A stretch of DNA of 58,741 bases from DASXRC01 sp036506495. Its GTDB lineage: Bacteria; Actinomycetota; Actinomycetes; Mycobacteriales; Micromonosporaceae. Shown in pieces: positions 16,461 through 26,800 of the stretch (position 1 is the stretch's first letter; the number at the start of each line of letters is the position of its first letter). The stretch is from the NCBI GenBank assembly GCA_036506495.1, contig DASXRQ010000185.1:1-58741 (forward strand), in the 5' to 3' direction. Both the position numbers and the translations under genes were made by a program. A model generated the notes under the pieces. That model was not told the DNA's origin and did no database searches. It saw nothing but the letters and a program-made list of their open reading frames with translations.

Positions 16461-17135
16461 ATGGGCATCGAGGAGAAGCTGCCGAGCGGCATCCTGCTCA
16501 CCTCGGTCGAGAGGATCGTCAACTGGTCGCGCAAGTCGTCGGTGTGGGGCGCGACGTTCGGCCTCGCCTGCTGCGCGATCGAGATGATGGCCGCCGGCGG
16601 CCCGCACTACGACCTCGGCCGCTGGGGCATGGAGGTGTTCCGCGCCTCGCCGCGCCAGGCCGACCTGATGATCGTGGCGGGCCGGGTGAGCCAGAAGATG
16701 GCGCCGGTGCTGCGGCAGATTTACGACCAGATGGCCGAGCCGCGCTGGGTGCTCTCGATGGGCGTCTGCGCGAGCAGCGGCGGCATGTTCAACAACTACG
16801 CGATTGTCCAGGGGGTCGACCACGTGGTGCCGGTCGACATGTACCTGCCCGGTTGCCCGCCGAGGCCGGAGATGCTCATCGACGCGATCCTCAAGCTGCG
16901 CGAGAAGATCCTGCACGAGCCGCTCGGTCCGAACGGCCGCAAGATGCTCGAGGCCCGCCGCGAGCGCGGTGACGTCCCGACGGTCGCGCCCGGCGCGATG
17001 CCGTCGTCGTACCGGTCGGACAAGGCACGCGCCGCCGAGTGGGAGCAGGCCGTGCGGGAGGGCCGCGAGGAGCAGCTGCGGATCGAGAACTGGATGAACG
17101 AGGAGAGGCACCTTCGTGGGGGTGGTCGCTGGTGA
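16461..17135 (+). CDS. nuoB: NADH-quinone oxidoreductase subunit B
   Basis: A 224-aa peripheral-arm subunit holding 4Fe-4S cluster N2, the last centre before quinone. The ligands are C37, C38, C103 and C132 (FGLACCAIEM, VCASSGG and LPGCPPRPE). The C-terminal ~50 residues after MLEARRERGD are an acidic/basic extension often seen in actinobacteria. AGGAAGGA precedes ATG 16461. The stop overlaps nuoC. Confidence 0.96.
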   Translation: MGIEEKLPSGILLTSVERIVNWSRKSSVWGATFGLACCAIEMMAAGGPHYDLGRWGMEVFRASPRQADLMIVAGRVSQKMAPVLRQIYDQMAEPRWVLSMGVCASSGGMFNNYAIVQGVDHVVPVDMYLPGCPPRPEMLIDAILKLREKILHEPLGPNGRKMLEARRERGDVPTVAPGAMPSSYRSDKARAAEWEQAVREGREEQLRIENWMNEERHLRGGGRW

Positions 17136-17881
17136 CCTCGGCTGAGCCCAACAAGACCAGCGAGGTCGCTGGCGGCGGGGTGCCAGTGGTGGCGCCTCCG
17201 GTCGGTGCGACCAGCGGCGCTCCGGCCGAGCTGCCACCGTCGAGCGCGGCCGGGCGCGGCATGTTCGGCACGCAGGGCACGGGCGACACGTCCGGCTTCG
17301 GCGGCCTGGTCCGGCGGCGCATCGAGGTGGAGAGCAGCCCGCGGCCGTTCGGCGGCTACTTCGATGAGGTGTACGACTCGCTGGAGGAGGCGTACCCCGG
17401 GCTGGACGACGCGATCGAGAAGGTCGTCGTCGACCGTGGCGAGCTGACGCTGTTCATCCGGCCCGAGAAGATCGCCGAGGTGTGCCAGACGATGCGCGAC
17501 GACGAGTCGTTGCGGTTCGAGCTGTGCTCGTCGGTGTCCGGCGTGGACTACCTCGGCTCGGACGACCGGCGGCTGCACGTCGTCTACCAGCTGACCTCGA
17601 TGACGTACCGGCGCCAGGTCCGGCTCGAGGCCGCGGTTTCGGCCGATGACCCGCACCTGCCGTCCGTGACCGCCGTCTACCCGACCGCCGACTGGCAGGA
17701 GCGGGAGGCGTACGACATGTTCGGCGTCATCTTCGACGGGCACCCGGGCCTCACCCGGATCCTCATGCCGGATGACTGGGAGGGTTTCCCGCAGCGCAAG
17801 GACTATCCGCTGGGCGGGGTTCCGGTCGAGTACAAGGGCGCCGAGATCCCACCGCCGGACCAACGGAGGTCGTACCAGTGA
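17132..17881 (+). CDS. nuoC: NADH-quinone oxidoreductase subunit C
   Basis: A 249-aa subunit of the Q module. The first ~55 residues are a Pro/Gly/Ala-rich extension with no family match; the NuoC domain follows, ending in the conserved TADWQEREAYDMFGVIFDGH and PLGGVPVEY. GTG 17132 overlaps the nuoB stop (GTGA); a later start would remove much of the extension. Its stop overlaps nuoD the same way. Confidence 0.94.
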   Translation: MTSAEPNKTSEVAGGGVPVVAPPVGATSGAPAELPPSSAAGRGMFGTQGTGDTSGFGGLVRRRIEVESSPRPFGGYFDEVYDSLEEAYPGLDDAIEKVVVDRGELTLFIRPEKIAEVCQTMRDDESLRFELCSSVSGVDYLGSDDRRLHVVYQLTSMTYRRQVRLEAAVSADDPHLPSVTAVYPTADWQEREAYDMFGVIFDGHPGLTRILMPDDWEGFPQRKDYPLGGVPVEYKGAEIPPPDQRRSYQ

Positions 17882-19197
17882 CCAGCTATGCCGAGGCGCG
17901 CGAGACCGAAGAGGGCAAGGTCTTCACCGTCACCGGTGGCGACTGGGACACCGTCGTCAGTGGCACCGACCCGATCCATGACGAGCGCATCGTCGTGAAC
18001 ATGGGCCCGCAGCACCCGTCCACCCATGGCGTGCTGCGGCTGATCCTGGAGCTCGAGGGCGAGACCGTGCGCGAAACCCGCGCGGTTGTCGGCTACCTGC
18101 ACACCGGGATCGAGAAGAACCTGGAGTTTCGCAACTGGGTGCAGGGCGCCACCTTCGTGACCCGGATGGACTACCTCGCGCCGCTGTTCAACGAGACAGG
18201 GTACGCGCTGGCCGTCGAGAAGCTGCTCGCCATCGAGGAGGAGATCCCCGAGCGGGCGACCACGATCCGGGTGCTCATGATGGAGCTGAATCGGATCGCG
18301 TCGCACCTGGTGTGGCTCGGCACGACCGGCCTGGAGCTGGGCGCGATCTCGATCATGCTGTACGGGTTCCGCGAGCGCGAACTGATCCTCGAGATCTTCG
18401 AGATGGTCAGCGGTCTGCGCATGAACATGGCGTACGTGCGTCCGGGCGGCGTCGCCCAGGACGTGCCCGACCAGGCCATCGCGAAGATCCGCGACTTCCT
18501 GAAGATCATGCCGAAGCGGCTGCGGGAGTACGAGGACCTGCTCTCCGGTCAGCCGATCTGGCTCGAGCGGACGAAGAACGTCGCCGAGCTCGACGTGACC
18601 GGCTGCGTGGCGCTGGGCGTCACCGGGCCGGTCCTGCGCGCCGCCGGACTGGGCTGGGACCTGCGCAAGCAGATGCCGTACTGCGGGTACGAGACGTACG
18701 AGTTCGACGTGCCCACCGCCACGACTGCGGACGTGTACGGCCGGTACCAGGTCCGGATCGCCGAGATGCGCGAGTCGCTGAAGCTGATCGAGCAGGCGGT
18801 GGACCGGCTCAAGCCGGGGCCGGTGGTCGTGGCGGACAAGAAGATCGCGTGGCCGGCACAGCTGGCGATCGGTGTCGACGGCCTGGGCAACTCGCTGGAG
18901 CACGTCGCCAAGATCATGGGGCAGTCAATGGAGTCGCTGATCCACCACTTCAAGCTGGTCACCGAGGGCTTCCGGGTGCCACCCGGGCAGGTGTACATCG
19001 CCGTCGAGTCGCCGCGCGGCGAGCTGGGCGTGCACGCGGTCTCGGACGGCGGCACCCGCCCGTACCGCGTCCACTTCCGGGAGCCCAGCTTCGTCAACCT
19101 GCAGGCGCTTCCGGCGATTTCGGAGGGCGGCATGATCGCCGACGTGATCGCCGGTGGCGCGTCGCTGGACCCGGTGATGGGCGGGTGCGACCGGTGA
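17878..19197 (+). CDS. nuoD: NADH-quinone oxidoreductase subunit D
   Basis: A 439-aa hydrogenase-like subunit lining the quinone pocket. It carries the conserved NMGPQHPSTHGVLRLILEL, the GYLHTGIEKN motif and the C-terminal VMGGCDR. Length is normal for an actinobacterial NuoD. GTG 17878 overlaps the nuoC stop, and its stop overlaps nuoE. Confidence 0.97.
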   Translation: MTSYAEARETEEGKVFTVTGGDWDTVVSGTDPIHDERIVVNMGPQHPSTHGVLRLILELEGETVRETRAVVGYLHTGIEKNLEFRNWVQGATFVTRMDYLAPLFNETGYALAVEKLLAIEEEIPERATTIRVLMMELNRIASHLVWLGTTGLELGAISIMLYGFRERELILEIFEMVSGLRMNMAYVRPGGVAQDVPDQAIAKIRDFLKIMPKRLREYEDLLSGQPIWLERTKNVAELDVTGCVALGVTGPVLRAAGLGWDLRKQMPYCGYETYEFDVPTATTADVYGRYQVRIAEMRESLKLIEQAVDRLKPGPVVVADKKIAWPAQLAIGVDGLGNSLEHVAKIMGQSMESLIHHFKLVTEGFRVPPGQVYIAVESPRGELGVHAVSDGGTRPYRVHFREPSFVNLQALPAISEGGMIADVIAGGASLDPVMGGCDR

Positions 19198-19927
19198 CGA
19201 GCGGGCAGGACGAGCGGGCGGAGACCGGCACGGTGTTCTCCGCCGAGATACACGCGCGGGCGAAGGAGATCGTCGCGCGTTACCCGGTCGGCAAGGAACG
19301 CTCCGCGCTGCTGCCGTTGCTGCACCTCGTGCAGTCCGAGGAGGGGTACATCTCACCGGCCGGCGTGCAGTTCTGTGCCGAGCAGCTCGGGCTGACCAAG
19401 GCGCAGGTGAGCGCCGTCGCGACCTTCTACACGATGTACAAGCGTCGCCCGACCGCCGACTGGCTCGTCAGCGTCTGCACGAACACGATGTGCAACGTGC
19501 TCGGCGGCCAGGCCGTCTACGATGCACTCTCCGAACGGCTCGGCGTCGGGCACGACGAGACCACCGCGGACGGCGCGATCACGTTCGAGCACGCGGAGTG
19601 CCTCGCGGCCTGCGACTACGGCCCGGTGATGACCGTCAATTACGAGTTTTTCGACCGGGTCGACCCGGACACCGCGCTCGGCGTCGTCGAGCAGCTGCTC
19701 GGCGGCGAGCGGCCGATGCCGACGCGCGGCGCCCGGCTCTGCACGCTGAAGGAGATGTCGCTGCAGCTCGCCGGCTACGCCGACGAGCGCGAGGGCGCCG
19801 TCGGGGAGGGCACCGTCGGCGAGCCCACCCTCCGTGGGCTCCGGCTCGCGCAGGAGTACGGGGTGAGCGCGCCCGGCTTCGACCCGTACACCCCGATCGG
19901 GAGACCGCGCGAACAGAAGGAGGCGAA

Positions 19928-19931
<4 letters not shown>
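19194..19931 (+). CDS. nuoE: NADH-quinone oxidoreductase subunit E
   Basis: A 245-aa subunit with a thioredoxin-like 2Fe-2S domain (cluster N1a). Ligand motifs are CTNTMC and later ECLAACDYGP, the normal CxxxxC plus CxxxC pattern. A C-terminal extension of about 60 residues (LCTLKEMSLQLAGYADE onward) goes beyond the core, as in other actinobacterial NuoE. It overlaps nuoD and nuoF by 4 bases each. Confidence 0.95.
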
Positions 19932-21243
<1,312 letters not shown>

Positions 21244-21244
<1 letters not shown>

Positions 21245-23763
21245 TGTCCGATGTGGTGCGCGCGCCCGCGCCGGTGGAGACAGTCACGCTTACCGTCGAC
21301 GGCGTCGAGGTGAAGGCGCCCAAGGGTGCCTTGCTGATCCGGGTCGCCGAGCAGCTGGGCATCGAGATCCCGCGGTTCTGCGACCACCCCCTGCTCGCGC
21401 CGGCCGGGGCCTGCCGGCAGTGCCTCGTCGAGGTCGAGGGCCAGCGCAAGCCGGTCGCCTCGTGCACCCAGACTGTCGCCGACGGCATGGTCGTCAAGAC
21501 GCAGCTGACCTCTCCGGTCGCCAAGAAGGCGCAGGAGGGGATCATGGAACTGCTCCTGATAAACCACCCCCTCGACTGCCCGATGTGCGACAAGGGCGGC
21601 GAGTGCCCGCTGCAGAACCAGGCGATGTCGACCGGCCGGACCGACAGCCGGTTCCGTGAGCCCAAGCGCGAGTACGCCAAACCGATCAACATCTCGACGC
21701 AGGTGCTCCTGGACCGGGAACGCTGCGTGCTGTGCCAGCGGTGCACGAGGTTCTCCGACGAGATCGCCGGGGACGCCTTCATCGACCTGATGGACCGCTC
21801 CTCCGCCGAGCAGATCGGCGTCTACCGGGACGCGTCGTTCGGCCACCCCCGGGACCACAGCACGATCGAGGAACTCCAGTACGACCAGGAGGACCCGGAG
21901 CCAGGCGACGTGCCGTTCAACTCCTACTTCTCCGGCAACACTGTGCAGATCTGTCCGGTCGGCGCGCTTACCGGCGCTCAGTACCGGTTCCGTGCCCGCC
22001 CGTTCGACCTGGTCTCCGCGCCGAGCGTCTGCGAGCACTGCTCGGCCGGCTGCGCGCAGCGCACCGACTGGCGTCGCAACAAGGTGATGCGCCGGCTCGC
22101 CGGCGACGACCCGCAGGTGAACGAGGAGTGGAACTGCGACAAGGGGCGGTGGGGATTCCAATACGCCACCGCCTTCGACCGCATCACCAACCCGATGGTC
22201 CGCGACGCGAAGACCGGCGAGCTGCGCGAGGCGTCCTGGAGCGAGGCCCTCGCAGTCGCGGCGGACGGGCTGCGCCGGGCACGCGACGGCGCGCATGGCA
22301 TCGGCGTACTGACGGGCGGCCGGCTCACGGTCGAGGATGCGTACGCGTACGCGAAGTTCGCCCGCGTGGCCCTGCGCACCAACGACATCGACTTCCGCGC
22401 CCGGCCACTGTCCACTGAGGAGGCCGACTTCCTGGCGGCCTGCGTGGCGGGCAGGACCGACGTCACGTACGCCGACGTCGAGAACGCGCCGGCGGTCGTC
22501 ATCGTCGGGCTGGAGCCGGAGGAGGAGTGTCCGATCCTCTTCCTGCGGCTGCGCAAGGCGTACCGGAAGGGCAAGCTCGCGGTGCGCGCGGTGGCCGCGT
22601 TCGCGACCCGCGGCCTGGAGAAGCTCGGCGCAACCGTGCTCACCACGGCCCCGGGCGACGAGGCCCGCGCGCTGGCCGAGGAACCGGCTCTGGCCGAGGT
22701 GCTCGGCGCGGCCGGCGCGGTGCTCATCGTCGGCGAGCGGCTGGCCAGCGTGCCGGGCGGGCTGTCCGCCGCGGCCCGGCTGGCGGAGCGGACCGGCGCC
22801 AGGCTGGCCTGGGTGCCGCGACGCGCCGGCGACCGGGGCGCGGTGGATGCCGGCTGCCTGCCAAACCTGCTGCCCGGCGGCCGGGTGGTGACCGATGCCG
22901 CGGCGCGCGCGGAACTCGCCGGGGCGTGGGACCTCGAGGCCGGCATCCTCCCGAGCGCGGTCGGCCGCGACACCGACGGCATCCTCGCGGCGGCGACCGA
23001 CGGCCGGCTCGGCGCCCTCATTGTCGCCGGCGTTGACCCGGCCGATATGGCCGACCCGCAGGGTGCCGAGCAGGCGCTCGACAAGGTCGGCTTCCTGGTG
23101 AGCCTCGAGCTGCGCCGCAGCGCGGTGGCCCGCCGCGCTGACGTCGTCTTCCCGGTGGCGCCGGTCGTCGAGAAGGCCGGCACGTTCATGGACTGGGAAG
23201 GCCGGCTGCGCCCGTTCGACGCGGTTCTCAGCTCGCCGGCGATGACCGACGCCCGCGTGCTGGACGCCCTGGCTACGCAGCTTGGCGTCGTGCTCGGCAC
23301 CGGCGACGTGGACGCGATCCGGCGCGAGCTGGGTGGACTGCCGGCCACCCGGGCCGCCCGGCCGGGAGCCCCGGTGGTCGCAGCCGGGACCATCGCCAGG
23401 CCCGGTGAGGGCGAAGCGATCCTGGCCACCTGGCATCAGCTGATCGACCTCGGCAGCCTCACCGACGGCGACGACTACCTCGGGGGCACCGCCCGGCCGC
23501 CGGTCGTCCGGCTCGCCAAGCGTCTCGCGGAGGCGCTGGGCGTGGCCGAGGGCGGGCCGGTCACGGTCGCCACCGAACACGGCGCGCTCACGCTGCCCGC
23601 GGCGGTCACCGACATGCCGGCGGACATCGTGTGGCTACCGACCAACTCGCCGGGCGCCACCGTCCGGCGCACCCTCGGCGTCACCTCGGGTGCCGTCGTC
23701 AGGATCTCGGCGGGCGTTGCCGGCCCGCTGCTCGCAGGAGGCACGCTCGGAGGCAAGCAATGA
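21244..23763 (+). CDS. nuoG: NADH-quinone oxidoreductase subunit G
   Basis: The 839-aa largest peripheral subunit. The N-terminal 2Fe-2S ferredoxin-like domain has ACRQCLVEVEG and a later Cys; the next domain has CPMCDKGGECPLQNQ and CVLCQRCTRF, and the molybdopterin-oxidoreductase-like domain opens with CEHCSAGC, which indicates an extra cluster site (N7 type). The C-terminal part is a degenerate molybdopterin fold without catalytic function. ATG 21244 shares a base with the nuoF stop. Confidence 0.96.
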
Positions 23764-25139
23764 CGTCGTACCTCGCGCAGGACCCGACGCTGGCCGACTT
23801 CGGCCACGACCCATGGTGGATCGTCATCATCAAGATCGTGGCGGCGTTCGCCTTCGGTCTGCTGACGACGCTGCTCGGTGTGTGGTTCGAACGTCGAGTC
23901 GTGGCCCGGATGCAGGTGCGTCCCGGCCCGAACGTGGTCGGCCCGTTCGGTCTGCTCCAGACGCTCGCCGACGGCCTGAAGATGGCGCTGAAGGAAGACA
24001 TCATGCCGCGGGCGGCCGACAAGGTCGTCTACTTCTTCGCGCCGACGGTCTCCGCGATCTGCGCGGTCACCGCGCTGTCGGTGATCCCGTTCGGCCCGAT
24101 GGTGAGCATGTTCGGGCACGGCACACCGCTGCAGGTGACCGACGTTCCGGTCGCTGTGCTGGTGATCCTGGCCTGCTCCTCCATGGGCATCTACGGCGTC
24201 GTCCTCGGCGGATGGGCGTCGGGCTCCACCTACCCCCTGCTCGGCGGCCTGCGCTCGAGCGCGCAGATGATCTCGTACGAGGTTGCGATGGGCCTGTCGT
24301 TCGTCGCGGTCTTCATGACCGCCGGGACGGCCGCCACGTCCGGCATCGTGGCCGCGCAGGCGGGCGGCAATCAGGTGAGCTGGTCGCTGTTCGGCTGGCA
24401 CCCCACGGTCCCGAGCTGGTACGCGATCCTCCTGATCCCGAGCTTCCTCATCTACCTCGTCTCTGCGGTCGGCGAGACGAACCGAGCACCGTTCGACCTG
24501 CCCGAGGCGGAGACGGAGCTGGTCGCCGGCTACATGACGGAGTACAGCTCGCTGAAGTTCGCGCTCTACTACCTCGCCGAGTACATCAACATGGTGACCG
24601 TCTCGGCGGTGGCCACGACGCTGTTCCTCGGCGGCTGGCGCGCCCCGTGGCCGATCACGGAGTTCTGGGCGGGCGCGAACTCCGGGTGGTGGCCGCTGCT
24701 CTGGTTCCTCGGCAAGGTGGTCCTGCTCGTGTTCGGCTTCGTGTGGCTCCGCGGCACGCTGCCACGGCTCCGGTATGACCAGTTCATGCGGCTCGGCTGG
24801 AAGGTGCTGCTGCCGGTCAACCTCGTGTGGATTCTCGCGTTGGCCGGTATCAAGACGTTGCAGGGTTCCAACCTGGCCACCCGCGATCGCTGGCTCATCA
24901 CCGCCGGGGCGGTCGCCCTGGTCCTGCTCATCGCGCTCCTGTGGCCGGCACGACGGGAGCGGCCGGCGCCGACCCTCGACGAGGAGGTCGCGTCCCGGCC
25001 CGCCGGCAGCTTCCCGCTGCCGCCGCTCGACCTGCAGGTGCCGCCCAGCCCGCGGGTACGCCGGGCGCTCGCGGAGAAGCAGCCGGCCGGTGTCGGCGCG
25101 GCGGACGCCGGCGACACCGACATCGAGAAGGAGAGCTGA
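23760..25139 (+). CDS. nuoH: NADH-quinone oxidoreductase subunit H
   Basis: A 459-aa membrane subunit at the junction of the two arms, forming part of the quinone entry channel. Conserved segments are RRVVARMQVRPGPNVVGP, LADGLKMALKED and the acidic loop ETNRAPFDLPEAETELV. About eight membrane helices are expected, followed by a ~70-residue hydrophilic tail (ERPAPTLDEEVASRP onward). It overlaps the nuoG stop (ATGA). Confidence 0.96.
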   Translation: MTSYLAQDPTLADFGHDPWWIVIIKIVAAFAFGLLTTLLGVWFERRVVARMQVRPGPNVVGPFGLLQTLADGLKMALKEDIMPRAADKVVYFFAPTVSAICAVTALSVIPFGPMVSMFGHGTPLQVTDVPVAVLVILACSSMGIYGVVLGGWASGSTYPLLGGLRSSAQMISYEVAMGLSFVAVFMTAGTAATSGIVAAQAGGNQVSWSLFGWHPTVPSWYAILLIPSFLIYLVSAVGETNRAPFDLPEAETELVAGYMTEYSSLKFALYYLAEYINMVTVSAVATTLFLGGWRAPWPITEFWAGANSGWWPLLWFLGKVVLLVFGFVWLRGTLPRLRYDQFMRLGWKVLLPVNLVWILALAGIKTLQGSNLATRDRWLITAGAVALVLLIALLWPARRERPAPTLDEEVASRPAGSFPLPPLDLQVPPSPRVRRALAEKQPAGVGAADAGDTDIEKES

Positions 25140-25140
25140 C

Positions 25141-25731
25141 ATGGGTGCCGTCACCGACTCGGTCAAGGGTTTCGGGGTCACCTTCTCGCACATGTTCCGG
25201 AAGGTCGTCACCACCCGGTACCCATTCGAGACCCCCGTCTCCGCGCCGCGTTACCACGGCCGGCACATCCTCAACCGGCACCCGGACGGCCTGGAGAAGT
25301 GCATCGGCTGCGAGTTGTGTGCCTGGGCCTGCCCCGCCGACGCGATCTACGTCGAGGGGGCGACCAACACCGAGGAGCAGCGCTACTCACCGGGCGAGCG
25401 GTACGCCTCCGTCTACCAGATCAACTACGCGCGCTGCATCTTCTGCGGGCTGTGCATCGAGGCGTGCCCAACCCGCTCGCTGACCATGAGCAACGAGTAC
25501 GAGCTGGCCCGCGACAATCGCCAGGACCTCATCTTCACGAAGGAGCAGCTGCTGGCGCCGCTGCTGCCGGACATGGAGCAACCGCCGCACCCGATGCGGC
25601 TCGGCAACACGGAGAAGGACTACTACGTCGGCGCGCTGACCAATCCCGGGACGAGCGCGGGCGCCGAGCGCGCCCCGTGGTCCGAAGCGCACACGGCGGA
25701 CGGTTCGGGCACGACTGGAGAGGCGAAATGA
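25141..25731 (+). CDS. nuoI: NADH-quinone oxidoreductase subunit I
   Basis: A 196-aa ferredoxin-like subunit with two 4Fe-4S clusters (N6a, N6b). The ligand sets are CIGCELCAWACP and CIFCGLCIEACP. The C-terminal ~60 residues (PPHPMRLGNTEKDYY onward) are a hydrophilic extension. It starts 1 base after nuoH and its stop overlaps nuoJ. Confidence 0.97.
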   Translation: MGAVTDSVKGFGVTFSHMFRKVVTTRYPFETPVSAPRYHGRHILNRHPDGLEKCIGCELCAWACPADAIYVEGATNTEEQRYSPGERYASVYQINYARCIFCGLCIEACPTRSLTMSNEYELARDNRQDLIFTKEQLLAPLLPDMEQPPHPMRLGNTEKDYYVGALTNPGTSAGAERAPWSEAHTADGSGTTGEAK

Positions 25732-26492
25732 CCACTGTGCTGGCCGCGGCCGCCGAGGTGAAGGGTGGCGAGGCGGCAGTGTTCTACCTTCTCGCGCCGC
25801 TCGCCGTGATCGGCGCCCTCGGCATGGTGTGGGCGCGCAACGCGGTGCACTCCGCGCTCTGGTTGGTGCTCACGATGCTCTGCCTGGGCGTGTTCTACGT
25901 TGTCCAGGCCGGCCCGTTCATCGGTCTGGCCCAGGTCATCGTGTACACCGGCGCCATCATGATGCTGTTCCTGTTCGTGCTGATGCTGGTCGGCAGGGAC
26001 GCCTCCGACTCGCTCATCGAGACGCTGCGTGGCCAGCGGGTCGCCTCCGTCCTGCTCGGTGTCGGCTTCGCCGGGCTGGTCGGCACCGGCGTGTACCGGG
26101 CGCTGCAGGACCAGCCCGTGGCGAACCTGGCCGCGGCGAACCGGGACGGCAACATCCAGGGCATCGCCCGCCAGCTGTTCACCAACTACGTGCTCGCCTT
26201 CGAGGTCACCTCCGCGCTGCTGATCACGGCCGCGGTCGGCGCGATGATCCTGGCACACCATGAGCGCCGCAAGGGCGAGCGGCTAACCCAGCCGGAGCTG
26301 ATGCGTGCCCGGTTCGCCCCGGGTAGCTACCCGGCACCCAAGCCCGGGCCGGGGGTGTTCGCCACGTCCGACTCGGCGGCGACACCCGCGATGCTGCCGG
26401 ACGGTGCGCTGGCCGAGCGCAGCATCTCCAAGATCCTGCCGATCCGCGAGCTGACCTCGTCGGAGACCGCGCCGAAGGGGACCGAGAAGTGA
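25728..26492 (+). CDS. nuoJ: NADH-quinone oxidoreductase subunit J
   Basis: A 254-aa membrane subunit with five membrane helices. The conserved helix-3 region FIGLAQVIVYTGAIMMLFLF identifies it. The tail after AHHERRKGERLTQPE is hydrophilic and Pro/Ser-rich, longer than in E. coli. ATG 25728 overlaps the nuoI stop, and the stop overlaps nuoK. Confidence 0.95.
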   Translation: MTTVLAAAAEVKGGEAAVFYLLAPLAVIGALGMVWARNAVHSALWLVLTMLCLGVFYVVQAGPFIGLAQVIVYTGAIMMLFLFVLMLVGRDASDSLIETLRGQRVASVLLGVGFAGLVGTGVYRALQDQPVANLAAANRDGNIQGIARQLFTNYVLAFEVTSALLITAAVGAMILAHHERRKGERLTQPELMRARFAPGSYPAPKPGPGVFATSDSAATPAMLPDGALAERSISKILPIRELTSSETAPKGTEK

Positions 26493-26788
26493 CACCGTAC
26501 TGGTACATCGTGCTCGCCGCGGTGCTGTTCACGATCGGCGCGGTCGGCGTGCTGATCCGGCGCAACGCGATCGTGCTGTTCATGTGCATCGAGCTGATGC
26601 TCAACGCGGCGAACCTCGCCCTCGTCACCTTCAGCCGGATCACCGGTAACCTGAGCGGCCAGATCATGGCGTTCTTCGTCATGGTCGTCGCGGCGGCCGA
26701 GGTCGTGGTGGGCCTGGCCATCATCATGTCGATCTTCAGGACCCGGCGGTCGGCGAGCGTCGACGACGCCAACCTGCTGAAGTACTAG
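26489..26788 (+). CDS. nuoK: NADH-quinone oxidoreductase subunit K
   Basis: A 99-aa three-helix membrane subunit taking part in proton transfer. The key membrane glutamates are in FMCIELMLNAANL and AAAEVVVGLAI. GTG 26489 overlaps the nuoJ stop. Length is normal. Confidence 0.96.
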   Translation: MTPYWYIVLAAVLFTIGAVGVLIRRNAIVLFMCIELMLNAANLALVTFSRITGNLSGQIMAFFVMVVAAAEVVVGLAIIMSIFRTRRSASVDDANLLKY

Positions 26789-26800
26789 AGGGGCGCTCGA